Source: an uncultured Oscillospiraceae bacterium (GTDB lineage Bacteria; Bacillota; Clostridia; Oscillospirales; Oscillospiraceae). From it: a stretch of 7,144 nucleotides of DNA. The translations under genes were made by a program, and so were the position numbers. Below are positions 1 to 6,306 of this stretch, piece after piece (the stretch's first letter is position 1; every line of letters begins with the position of its first letter). The notes under the pieces were generated by a model that did not search any database, was not told where the DNA came from, and saw only the letters and a list, made by a program, of their open reading frames with translations. The stretch is taken from assembly GCA_900769995.1 (NCBI GenBank), contig CAAGIT010000060.1, positions 1 to 7,144 of the forward strand, in the 5' to 3' direction.

Positions 1-147
1 GATGTGGGGTTTGACCTGATTCTGCCCGAATTACAGGTTGAGCCGTTTTTGGCGCACGTCTTTGATCTCTCTGCCGGCAGGATCGAGGGCTTGATCGGCG
101 AGAAGGAGTATCGTGCATTTCCCGTTGACAAGGAGGCAGTGCTATGA
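1..147 (+). CDS. C-terminal end of a probable YigZ/IMPACT-family protein (DUF1949 domain), 5' truncated
   Basis: Frame 1 is open from the window edge to TGA at 145-147, giving the last 48 residues, which begin DVGFDLILPELQVEPF. The spacing of conserved residues matches, without gaps, the C-terminal DUF1949 domain of YigZ/YvyE proteins as I remember it: a beta strand (V-x-F), an acidic turn (PE), a helix ending in L-S-x-G-R, then G-E-x-x-Y near the end. These proteins pair an N-terminal IMPACT (UPF0029) domain with this ferredoxin-like domain. Their cellular role is poorly defined; links to translation or RNA binding come from eukaryotic IMPACT. The stop overlaps the next start (ATGA at 144-147), so the two genes are probably translationally coupled and in one operon. 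The reading frame is secure. The family call rests on a short fragment and is moderate. Confidence 0.6.
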   Translation, partial: DVGFDLILPELQVEPFLAHVFDLSAGRIEGLIGEKEYRAFPVDKEAVL

Positions 148-1160
148 CCGTCCGCGAGCAAATGGAACGAATGGAATATCTCCGTTTTTCTGAATATGCC
201 CAGTTTTCTGATGCAAGCAAGGGCCGTCCGCGCAGGGAGGAACCGCGGGAAAACGATGTCCGCACCTGTTATCAGCGGGATTCCGACCGCATTTTGCACA
301 GCAAAGCCTTCCGCCGTCTGATGCACAAAACACAGGTGTTTTTGCAGCCCGAGGGGGATCATTACCGCACACGCATGACCCATACGCTGGAGGTCGCTCG
401 TATCGCACGGACGATTACCCGTGCCTTGCGGCTCAATGAGGACTTGTCCGAGGCGATTGCCTTTGGGCATGACCTCGGACATACGCCGTTCGGCCACGCC
501 GGAGAGGTGGCGCTGACCGAGGTGATGGGAAAGCCCTTCCGTCACAATGAACAGTCCCTACGTGTAGTGGATGAGCTTGAGAATAATGGGGCAGGACTGA
601 ATCTGACCTATGAGGTGCGCATGGGTATTTTGGGTCACAGCAGTTCAAGCCGTCTGCCCGAAACCTGGGAGGGGCAGATCGTCCGTGTTTCGGACAAAAT
701 TGCCTATCTCAACCACGATATTGACGATGCGATGCGTGCGAATATCCTGACGGATGAGGATATTCCGCGTGAAATATCGGAGATTCTGGGCGATAACCAC
801 CGCGACCGCATCAACAAACTTGTCACAAATATGATTTTTCACACGCTGGAAACCAATGCGCTGGGCATGGACGAGGAAGTCGGCACTGCGATGCAGAAGC
901 TGCGCGGCTTCATGTTTGAGCGTGTTTATAAAAACCCCGTTGCGAAAGGTGAGGAGGTAAAGGCTCGCCACATTTTGCAGCAGCTTTACGAGTATTACAT
1001 CAAGCATCCCGATGCCATTCCGGTGGATTTCCGACCGCAGATCGACTTCGATGGGATGGAGCGCGTTGTGTGCGATTATATCGCGGGTATGACGGATAAA
1101 TATGCCATGCATAAATTCGATGAGCTGTTTATCCCGATGACGTGGCAGGTAAGAGGATAA
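144..1160 (+). CDS. dgt: Deoxyguanosinetriphosphate triphosphohydrolase (dGTPase-like HD hydrolase)
   Basis: 338-residue HD-superfamily enzyme that cleaves dGTP (and often other dNTPs) to the deoxynucleoside and tripolyphosphate, adjusting dNTP pools in the cytoplasm. The family opening is visible: RDSDRILHSKAFRRLMHKTQVF (split here as RDSDRILHS then KAFRRLMHKTQVF), residues 45-66. The metal site is H80 in the R-x-T-H segment (76-80), H109-D110 in GHDLGHTPFGH (108-118), and probably D184 in SDKIAYLNHDIDDA (183-196). Nothing catalytic is missing, and the length suits the shorter dGTPase-like class rather than the roughly 500-residue E. coli Dgt. The start at 144 is chosen because AAGGAGG at 130-136 sits 7 bases upstream; later ATGs at 162 and 171 lack such a site. 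It overlaps the upstream gene by 4 bases and lies 12 bases before dnaG. Substrate specificity cannot be read from sequence. Confidence 0.93.
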   Translation: MTVREQMERMEYLRFSEYAQFSDASKGRPRREEPRENDVRTCYQRDSDRILHSKAFRRLMHKTQVFLQPEGDHYRTRMTHTLEVARIARTITRALRLNEDLSEAIAFGHDLGHTPFGHAGEVALTEVMGKPFRHNEQSLRVVDELENNGAGLNLTYEVRMGILGHSSSSRLPETWEGQIVRVSDKIAYLNHDIDDAMRANILTDEDIPREISEILGDNHRDRINKLVTNMIFHTLETNALGMDEEVGTAMQKLRGFMFERVYKNPVAKGEEVKARHILQQLYEYYIKHPDAIPVDFRPQIDFDGMERVVCDYIAGMTDKYAMHKFDELFIPMTWQVRG

Positions 1161-1172
1161 GGAGGCAGACCG

Positions 1173-2924
1173 ATGGCGTTTTCACCGGCATTCATTGACG
1201 AATTGAATCATCGCAACCCGATCGAAGATGTTGTCGGTCAGTATGTTGCCCTGACACGAAAGGGCAGCAACCTGTTTGGCCTGTGCCCGTTCCACGGCGA
1301 AAAAACCGCCTCATTTTCTGTCAAACCCGAAAAGGGGATCTACTACTGCTTTGGCTGCCACAAGGGTGGCGGTGCCGTCAACTTCATCATGGAGATCGAA
1401 AACCTCAGCTATCCGGATGCAGTGCGATTCTTAGCGAATCGCGTCGGTCTTGAGGTGCCGGAGGATGGCACAAGGCAGTCACAGTATAAGCACAAGGAGC
1501 GGCTCTGGGCGTTAATGAAGGATGCTGCGCGATTCTTCCATGCACAGCTCAAAACGCCGCAGGCGGAGCAGGCGAGAGCCTATCTTGCCAATCGCGGACT
1601 GTCGCCGCAGACGGTGACGCAGTTCGGCCTCGGCTACGCGCCGAATGCGTGGACAGGCCTGCTCGACGCGATGACGGCAAAGGGCTACACCAAGGAAGAA
1701 CTGCTCGAGGTCGGGCTTGTGCGTCAGAATAAGGACAAGGGCACGCTCTATGATTATTTCCGCAACCGGCCGATTTTCCCGATCATTGACGTGCGCGGCA
1801 ATGTCATCGGCTTTGGCGGCCGCGTGATGGACGATTCGAAACCCAAATATCTGAACTCGCCGGAAACGATCATATTCAATAAGCGACGGAACCTGTTTGC
1901 GATGAATATTGCGAAGAAGAGCAAGCAGGGCTATATCATTCTGACCGAGGGCTATATGGATGCCATCGCTCTGCACCAGTACGGCTTTGATTGCGCGGTT
2001 GCATCCTTGGGCACATCCCTGACGCAGGAACACGCCGATATGCTCTCGAAATATACAAACGAGGTCGTCTTGACCTATGACGCCGATGCCGCGGGACAAA
2101 GCTCTACGCAGCGTGCCATTCCGATGCTGGAAAAAACGGGGCTTAAGGTCAAAGTCCTTCGGATGCAGGGTGCAAAGGACCCGGACGAATTCTTGAAAAA
2201 GTACGGTGCGGATCGGTTTAAGCTTTTGCTGCAAGGGTCGGAAAATCAGGCGGATTACCGTCTGCGCTCCCTGCAAATGAAGTTCGATCTGACACAGGAC
2301 GATCAAAAGGTCGAGTTTGCAAAGCAGGCAGCAGAATTGATCTCGACCTATGCCACGGCGGTCGAACGGGAAATCTACGGCACAAGAGCCGCGGAAATGG
2401 CAGGTATTTCGCCGGAGGGTATGAAGCTCGACATCAGCCGTGCCTTCAAGCGCCGTGTGGCGATGGAGAAAAAGGCACAGGAAAAGAAGGACATCGAGGT
2501 CACTGCTGCCCGTCAGCCGAAGGCTCGCGAGCTTCGCTATGATAACGTGCGTTCTGCGGTTGCGGAGGAGAGTGTTTTGCGGATGCTGATGCGGGAGCCT
2601 GCGTTGTTTGCCCGTACGGAGGAGCTGACGGAGGAACGGTTCTCGGTTGCGATGTTCGGCAAGGTCTTTGCCACATGGAAGAACTGCTGGCAGGAGGATC
2701 ACGGTGTGACGGTCGCGGCTGTTGCCGAGCAGTTGACTCCGTCGGAAACGGCTCACCTGACTTCAGTCCTGCAAAAATCGGATACCACGCTGTCGGATAC
2801 CGCGTTTGATGACTGTGTTCGCATTATTCTCGAGGAATATCGACAGAAGAATATCAGCGGTGCGGACGAACTGCGAGCGATGCAGGAGCGTTTGCGCAAA
2901 AAGAAATCTTATGGAGGTACATAA
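1173..2924 (+). CDS. dnaG: DNA primase DnaG
   Basis: 583 residues, the usual length. It makes the short RNA primers for leading-strand initiation and each Okazaki fragment, working with the replicative helicase DnaB/DnaC. Domain order: N-terminal CHC2 zinc-binding domain (about 1-100) with ligands C38, H41, C59 and C62 in CPFHGEKTASF and YYCFGCHKGG; primase core with the motif YLNSPETIIFNK; TOPRIM catalytic domain (about 253-335) with the conserved glutamate E259 in TEGYMDAIAL and metal-binding D303 and D305 in YDADAAG. A basic, helical linker follows (about 425-450), then a C-terminal helical helicase-binding region (about 460-583) that is much less conserved. All catalytic residues are present. 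The Shine-Dalgarno TAAGGAGG at 1158-1165 includes the dgt stop codon, fixing the start at 1173. Downstream rpoD begins only 2 bases after the stop, the classic primase-sigma arrangement. Confidence 0.98.
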   Translation: MAFSPAFIDELNHRNPIEDVVGQYVALTRKGSNLFGLCPFHGEKTASFSVKPEKGIYYCFGCHKGGGAVNFIMEIENLSYPDAVRFLANRVGLEVPEDGTRQSQYKHKERLWALMKDAARFFHAQLKTPQAEQARAYLANRGLSPQTVTQFGLGYAPNAWTGLLDAMTAKGYTKEELLEVGLVRQNKDKGTLYDYFRNRPIFPIIDVRGNVIGFGGRVMDDSKPKYLNSPETIIFNKRRNLFAMNIAKKSKQGYIILTEGYMDAIALHQYGFDCAVASLGTSLTQEHADMLSKYTNEVVLTYDADAAGQSSTQRAIPMLEKTGLKVKVLRMQGAKDPDEFLKKYGADRFKLLLQGSENQADYRLRSLQMKFDLTQDDQKVEFAKQAAELISTYATAVEREIYGTRAAEMAGISPEGMKLDISRAFKRRVAMEKKAQEKKDIEVTAARQPKARELRYDNVRSAVAEESVLRMLMREPALFARTEELTEERFSVAMFGKVFATWKNCWQEDHGVTVAAVAEQLTPSETAHLTSVLQKSDTTLSDTAFDDCVRIILEEYRQKNISGADELRAMQERLRKKKSYGGT

Positions 2925-2926
2925 AC

Positions 2927-3958
2927 ATGGATGAACTGCAAAATGAGATTCAGGCATACGAAAATGAAGAATCCGAAGCTATGAAAACCGAACAGTTGGA
3001 TGCAGACGCGGTTGAAGCCATGACGGACTCCGAAGCTGCGGCTTTGCCTGACGTGGATCCGAGCGATGAAGAACTGCAGCAGGTGGAGGAGGAAACGCTC
3101 ATTGATACGGAGGAAATGTCCGATCTGATGAGCCTGAATGACCCCGTTCGTATGTACCTGAAGGAGATCGGCAAAATCCCTCTGCTGACGGCCGAGGAGG
3201 AAAAGGCGGTTGCAAAACGGCTGGTCGAAGGGGATATGGAGGCCTTCAATCTCATGGTCGAATCCAATCTTCGGCTGGTTGTGTCGATTGCAAAGCGCTA
3301 TGTCGGGCGTGGACTGCCGCTCCTTGACCTCATTCAGGAGGGTAACCTCGGACTTATCAAGGCGGTAGAAAAGTTTGATTATACCAGAGGACATAAGTTC
3401 TCGACCTATGCGACATGGTGGATCCGTCAGGCGATCTCGAGAGCGATTGCTGACCATGCGCGCACGATCCGCGTTCCCGTACATATGGTGGACCTGATCA
3501 ACCGTGTGTCGCGTGCGTCACATGAGCTGGTGCAGGAGCTGGGTCGCGATCCGTCACCAGCAGAGATTGCACAGCGTCTGCGTTTGCCGGTGGAAAAGGT
3601 AGAGGAAACCATGCGTGTGGCACAGGAGCCGATTTCGCTGGAGACGCCCGTGGGCGAGGAGGATGACAGCCACCTCGGTGACTTCATTCAGGATGAGGAT
3701 GCCTATGAGCCGGTAGATGCCGCCTCCTATATTATGCTGCGCGAACAGTTGGCGGACGTGCTCAGCACGCTGACACCGCGGGAAGAAAAGGTGCTCTGTC
3801 TGCGCTATGGTCTGACCGATGGCAAGATGCACACACTGGAGGAGGTTGGCGATGAATTTGAGGTCACTCGTGAACGTATTCGCCAAATCGAAGCGAAGGC
3901 ATTGCGTAAGCTCCGTCACCCGTCACGGTCAAAAATTCTGAAGGATTTTTTGAATTAA
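2927..3958 (+). CDS. rpoD: RNA polymerase primary sigma factor RpoD (SigA)
   Basis: 343-residue housekeeping sigma factor that directs RNA polymerase core to -35/-10 promoters. Region 1.2 starts at about 71 (NDPVRMYLKEIGKIPLLT). Region 2 spans about 105-187, including NLRLVVSIAKRYVGRGLPLL and the -10 recognition and melting segment FSTYATWWIRQAISRAI (158-174). Region 3 with the 3.2 finger (PVGEEDDSHLGDFIQDED) follows. Region 4 runs from LTPREEKVLCLRYGL (282) through the -35-binding helix-turn-helix (about 303-328, VTRERIRQIEAKALRKLR). Residues 1-67 are strikingly acidic (25 D/E, one K) and lack the folded helical region 1.1 of SigA from Bacillus. The stop of dnaG and the ATG are 2 bases apart; GGAGG at 2913-2917 lies inside the dnaG end, 9 bases before the start. 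I see no terminator downstream. Confidence 0.98.
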   Translation: MDELQNEIQAYENEESEAMKTEQLDADAVEAMTDSEAAALPDVDPSDEELQQVEEETLIDTEEMSDLMSLNDPVRMYLKEIGKIPLLTAEEEKAVAKRLVEGDMEAFNLMVESNLRLVVSIAKRYVGRGLPLLDLIQEGNLGLIKAVEKFDYTRGHKFSTYATWWIRQAISRAIADHARTIRVPVHMVDLINRVSRASHELVQELGRDPSPAEIAQRLRLPVEKVEETMRVAQEPISLETPVGEEDDSHLGDFIQDEDAYEPVDAASYIMLREQLADVLSTLTPREEKVLCLRYGLTDGKMHTLEEVGDEFEVTRERIRQIEAKALRKLRHPSRSKILKDFLN

Positions 3959-3981
3959 CCGACCGCAGAGAAAATTTTTAC

Positions 3982-4009
3982 TTGACTTTCTGAAAAAAAT
4001 CCGTATCAT
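3982..4009 (+). promoter_or_regulatory. Predicted sigma-A promoter of acpP (and possibly the SRP RNA)
   Basis: TTGACT at 3982-3987 (5 of 6 to TTGACA), a 16-base spacer, then TATCAT at 4004-4009 (5 of 6 to TATAAT), in an A/T-rich gap between rpoD and acpP. Transcription would begin near 4016, about 35 bases before the acpP start. It is the only good promoter in this gap. The first intrinsic terminator after it is at 4600-4635, beyond the SRP RNA. Confidence 0.7.
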
Positions 4010-4037
4010 AGTCATGTAGAAAAAAACGCCACCGAAT

Positions 4038-4044
4038 GGGAGGA
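4038..4044 (+). promoter_or_regulatory. Shine-Dalgarno site deciding the acpP start
   Basis: GGGAGGA lies 7 bases upstream of ATG 4051. An in-frame ATG at 4036 overlaps this site and so cannot be served by it, which makes 4051 the true start and removes five residues (MGGYI) from the longest reading frame. Confidence 0.85.
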
Positions 4045-4050
4045 TATATC

Positions 4051-4278
4051 ATGTACGAGAGAATTAGAACCTACCTTTCTGAGCAGCTGGACATTCCTGC
4101 CGAGGAAATGAGCCGCAGCACTACGTTCGACAGTCTGCATCTGGACTCGCTCGATATGGTCGAGATGGTCATGGATATGGAGGAAGAACTTGGTGTCGAT
4201 TTTGAAATGGAAGGCGACATGAAGCTCGAAACCATTGGCGATCTTGCGGATTTTATCGAGGACAAGCTCGCGGAATAA
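4051..4278 (+). CDS. acpP: Acyl carrier protein
   Basis: 75-residue acidic four-helix protein that carries growing acyl chains as thioesters on a 4'-phosphopantetheine arm during type II fatty-acid synthesis in the cytoplasm. The attachment serine is S33 in the signature LDSLDMVEMVMDMEEELG (31-48); the following acidic recognition helix II is complete, and the C-terminal helix ends TIGDLADFIEDKLAE. Length and start MYERIRTYLSEQLDI fit typical AcpP. The start is fixed by the ribosome binding site at 4038-4044. The setting is odd: it stands alone after rpoD and before the SRP RNA, with no fab, plsX or rnc genes beside it, unlike the usual plsX/fab context. It could therefore be a second ACP copy rather than the main one, but every conserved feature suggests a working fatty-acid ACP. 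It has its own predicted promoter at 3982-4009 and no terminator directly behind it. Confidence 0.95.
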   Translation: MYERIRTYLSEQLDIPAEEMSRSTTFDSLHLDSLDMVEMVMDMEEELGVDFEMEGDMKLETIGDLADFIEDKLAE

Positions 4279-4288
4279 GCGCGAAGTA

Positions 4289-4294
4289 TATAAC
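4289..4294 (+). promoter_or_regulatory. Weak candidate -10 element for the SRP RNA
   Basis: TATAAC at 4289-4294 lies 5-7 bases before the 5' arm of the SRP terminal helix (4299), the right distance for a -10 box. At 16-18 base spacing I find no recognisable -35 element (the sequence there is the GC-rich end of acpP). A stand-alone SRP RNA promoter is therefore possible but poorly supported. Confidence 0.3.
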
Positions 4295-4298
4295 GTTT

Positions 4299-4593
4299 CG
4301 ACCTGTGACAAGGTCGCACTAGTTGGGGAGTTAGCGGTGCCCTGTAACCTGCAATCCGCTATAGCGGGGATGAATTCCCGCATGAGGGTCTGAGCTGTGC
4401 CGTCTGTCCATGTAAGTGGTGTTGAGGAATCGGTCTCGCGCAACGAACTCCCGTGAACCATGTCAGGCGGGGAACCGAGCAGCATTAAGCGGATCTGTCC
4501 GTGTGCCGCGAGTCAGCCGTTTCTGAGCCGGCTGCATGGGAAACGGGTATGGCTTTAGATTCAAGTGCGGGTGTGCGATCTTGTCATGGGTCG
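4299..4593 (+). ncRNA. ffs: Signal recognition particle RNA, large bacterial type with Alu domain (scRNA/6S-like SRP RNA)
   Basis: RNA scaffold of the SRP, binding Ffh to target nascent membrane and secreted proteins. Recognised from several blocks shared with Bacillus scRNA: the Alu part (TTGGGGAGTTAGCGGTGCCC near 4323-4342), TAAGTGGTGTTGA at 4413-4425, CGCGCAACG, GTGAACCATGTCAGG, and GAGCAGCATTAAG. Structure visible: terminal helix 1, arms 4299-4319 and 4573-4593; helix 3, AGCGG 4333-4337 with CCGCT 4356-4360; helix 4, 4364-4370 with 4375-4381 around a TGAA loop; helix 5 pairs such as 4408-4412/4535-4539 and CTCGCG 4435-4440 with CGCGAG 4507-4512; helix 8, with GTCAGG 4462-4467, CGG/CCG tip stem, GGAA tetraloop 4471-4474 and AGCAGC 4478-4483. 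Exact mature ends are inferred. Position in front of dnaX matches scr in B. subtilis. Reading frames running through here are not genes. Confidence 0.95.
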
Positions 4594-4599
4594 AAACAG

Positions 4600-4635
4600 A
4601 AAAAGCACGCGGAGGAATATCCGTGTGCTTTTTTT
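4600..4635 (+). terminator. Intrinsic terminator after the SRP RNA
   Basis: A 10-pair stem (AGCACGCGGA 4604-4613 with TCCGTGTGCT 4620-4629, one G-U pair) closes a GGAATA loop and runs into seven T residues (4629-4635). A run of A residues before the stem could extend pairing and give some activity on the other strand. It ends the SRP RNA transcript and separates it from dnaX. Confidence 0.92.
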
Positions 4636-4636
4636 G

Positions 4637-4665
4637 TTGCTTTTATGGCAGAAATCGTATATAAT
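4637..4665 (+). promoter_or_regulatory. Predicted sigma-A promoter of dnaX-ybaB-recR
   Basis: A perfect TATAAT at 4660-4665 is preceded, with a 17-base spacer, by TTGCTT at 4637-4642 (3 of 6 to TTGACA). The start point would be near 4672, giving a leader of only about 20 bases. The -35 box begins one base after the T-tract of the terminator, so the two signals sit back to back. Confidence 0.75.
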
Positions 4666-4678
4666 ATGTGTGGCTTGC

Positions 4679-4687
4679 AAGGAGGTG
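4679..4687 (+). promoter_or_regulatory. Shine-Dalgarno site deciding the dnaX start
   Basis: AAGGAGGTG, a near-complete complement of the 16S 3' end, lies 5 bases before ATG 4693. The same frame stays open back to a GTG at 4501, but that extension crosses the SRP RNA, the terminator and the promoter, so 4693 is the start. Confidence 0.93.
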
Positions 4688-4692
4688 GGCAG

Positions 4693-6291
4693 ATGTATCA
4701 AGCACTCTATCGAAAATACCGGCCGCAGACCTTTGACGATGTCGCAGGTCAGCCTGCGATCGTTCAAACACTGAAGAATCAGATGTTGACCGGTCGGATG
4801 AGCCATGCCTATCTGTTTACAGGTACAAGAGGAACCGGCAAGACCACCTGTGCAAAGATTTTGGCAAAAGCGGTCAACTGTGAAAACCCGATCGACGGCA
4901 ATCCGTGTAACTGCTGCCCGTCCTGCAAGAGTATCGATTCCGGTGCCTGTATGGATGTGCTGGAGATCGACGCGGCATCGAATAACGGCGTAGACAATGT
5001 GCGCTCCCTGCGCGATGACGCGGTCTATTCGCCGTCTGAGGTCAAAATGCGCGTGTATATCATCGATGAGGTGCATATGCTCTCGATCAGCGCATTTAAC
5101 GCCCTCTTGAAAATCATTGAAGAACCGCCCGAGCATCTGTTGTTTATCCTGGCAACTACGGAGCTGCATAAGGTGCCGGCAACAATCCTCTCACGCTGTC
5201 AGCGGTTTTCTTTTCGGCGTATTCTGCCGGAGGACATTGTTGACCGACTGAATTACATCGCTTATAAAGAGCAAATCGATTTAGAGCCTGATGCGGCTGC
5301 CTATCTTGCGCGTTTGGCAGACGGCGGTATGCGTGATGCGGTGAGCCTGCTCGATCAGTGCGCTTCGGCTGCGGCCGGTACGATCGATACCGAAACTGTC
5401 TGCCGTGTGTTGGGCTTGGCGGGCACACAGAATACGGCAACGATGCTGCAGGCGATCGCAAAAGGTGACAGTGCGGCGGCATTGGAGCTGTTCAATTCCC
5501 AATATGCCGAGGGCAAGGATATTGCCGCGATGCTCGACGAGCTTTGCACGGTTGCGCGGGATCTTTTGGTGCTGCGAACTGCGCCGAAGCGTTCGGGTAT
5601 GATCTCGGGTATTTGTACGCAAAAGGAATTGAACGAGCTTTTGAGCTTGTTTGGTACGGCAGAGCTGCTTCGTATGACATCGGTTCTGCGCGATGCCGCA
5701 GCGGGTTTTCATACCAGTGCAAACCGGAGAATTGATGCGGAGCTGTGTATCCTGCGTCTGTGTCAGCCGGAAGCCTCCTTGGACGCTGAGGCGCTCAGTG
5801 CACGGATCAGCCGCATGGAGGAAAAGCTTGCGGCGGGTTTGGTCGTTGCAAAACCTGCACCAAAAGCGGAAGAACCGGAGGAGGAACGTCCGCCATGGGA
5901 GGATGAGGATATTCCGCCGCTGCCGGAGGAAGCGCCTCCGATGATGGAGGAAACCCCGACAGATACCGGCTTCTGGCCGAAGCTGGTGCAGCGCCTGAAA
6001 ACGGCGTTGAAACCGCCGGCAGTCGGTATGTTTGCAACGACGGATAATTCGCCTGTCAAGGGCGTGCTGCGCGGCGATGAGTTGATCCTGCAACTGGACG
6101 GGCCCTTGGCAGCCCGCTTTGTAAACACGCCAAACGTACTGCAAACGGTTGCGGAATGTGCTTCCGCGGTAGCCGGACGCAGCATTCGCGTCCGGACAAA
6201 TCAGGCAGACAACAAACAAAAAGCAAACAGCAGCTTCGACCGACTGATGAGCTTCGGTGCGGAGCATCCCGAAATTATGGATATTAATTAA
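4693..6291 (+). CDS. dnaX: DNA polymerase III subunit gamma/tau (clamp loader ATPase)
   Basis: 532-residue AAA+ motor subunit of the clamp loader, which opens and loads the beta clamp at primed sites. It begins with the family hallmark MYQALYRKYRPQTFDDVAGQ. Visible motifs: Walker A GTRGTGKT (44-51); zinc ligands C63, C72, C75, C78; Walker B IIDEVHML (123-130, D125-E126); SRC motif S167-R168-C169; sensor 2 GMRDAVSLLDQ with R214. Collar domain III occupies about 220-365. A proline- and glutamate-rich linker (about 385-425) leads to a small C-terminal domain (427 to about 510) with FWPKLVQRLK and VKGVLRGDELILQ, typical of full-length tau. I found no A-AAA-AAG slippery heptamer in frame, so a frameshifted gamma form is not indicated. 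It has its own promoter and heads the operon with ybaB and recR. Confidence 0.98.
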   Translation: MYQALYRKYRPQTFDDVAGQPAIVQTLKNQMLTGRMSHAYLFTGTRGTGKTTCAKILAKAVNCENPIDGNPCNCCPSCKSIDSGACMDVLEIDAASNNGVDNVRSLRDDAVYSPSEVKMRVYIIDEVHMLSISAFNALLKIIEEPPEHLLFILATTELHKVPATILSRCQRFSFRRILPEDIVDRLNYIAYKEQIDLEPDAAAYLARLADGGMRDAVSLLDQCASAAAGTIDTETVCRVLGLAGTQNTATMLQAIAKGDSAAALELFNSQYAEGKDIAAMLDELCTVARDLLVLRTAPKRSGMISGICTQKELNELLSLFGTAELLRMTSVLRDAAAGFHTSANRRIDAELCILRLCQPEASLDAEALSARISRMEEKLAAGLVVAKPAPKAEEPEEERPPWEDEDIPPLPEEAPPMMEETPTDTGFWPKLVQRLKTALKPPAVGMFATTDNSPVKGVLRGDELILQLDGPLAARFVNTPNVLQTVAECASAVAGRSIRVRTNQADNKQKANSSFDRLMSFGAEHPEIMDIN

Positions 6292-6306
6292 AAGGAGATT
6301 TACAAA

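Noticed and set aside
125..130. Perfect TTGACA just before dgt as a promoter -35 box
   Set aside because: No -10-like sequence lies 16-18 bases downstream (GC-rich coding sequence there), and the bases overlap the coding end of the previous gene and the dgt ribosome site.
3959..3981. Terminator after rpoD
   Set aside because: The short gap has an A/T run but no inverted repeat able to form a stable stem.
4268..4284. Small hairpin (TCGCG/CGCGA) around the acpP stop as a terminator
   Set aside because: Only five pairs with a seven-base loop and no T-tract after it.
4012..4485. Minus-strand 157-codon frame opposite acpP and the SRP RNA
   Set aside because: It is antisense to acpP and a structured RNA, and the peptide resembles no family I know; it is a shadow frame.
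4514..4534. Local hairpin CAGCCG/CGGCTG inside the SRP RNA as a separate element
   Set aside because: It lies within the 3' strand of the SRP long helix and has no T-tract; it is best seen as part of, or an alternative fold of, that RNA.
4501..4692. N-terminal 64-codon extension of dnaX starting at GTG 4501
   Set aside because: It runs through the 3' part of the SRP RNA, the intrinsic terminator and the dnaX promoter, and the protein hallmark and a perfect Shine-Dalgarno place the start at 4693.
4565..4774. Small plus-strand reading frame of 69 codons over the SRP RNA end and the dnaX start
   Set aside because: It covers the SRP terminal helix, the terminator and the dnaX promoter, has no convincing ribosome site, and overlaps dnaX out of frame.
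4693..6291. Programmed frameshift in dnaX giving a short gamma form, as in E. coli
   Set aside because: I found no in-frame A-AAA-AAG type slippery heptamer around the linker region; the A-rich stretch near 6210 is close to the C-terminus and out of phase.
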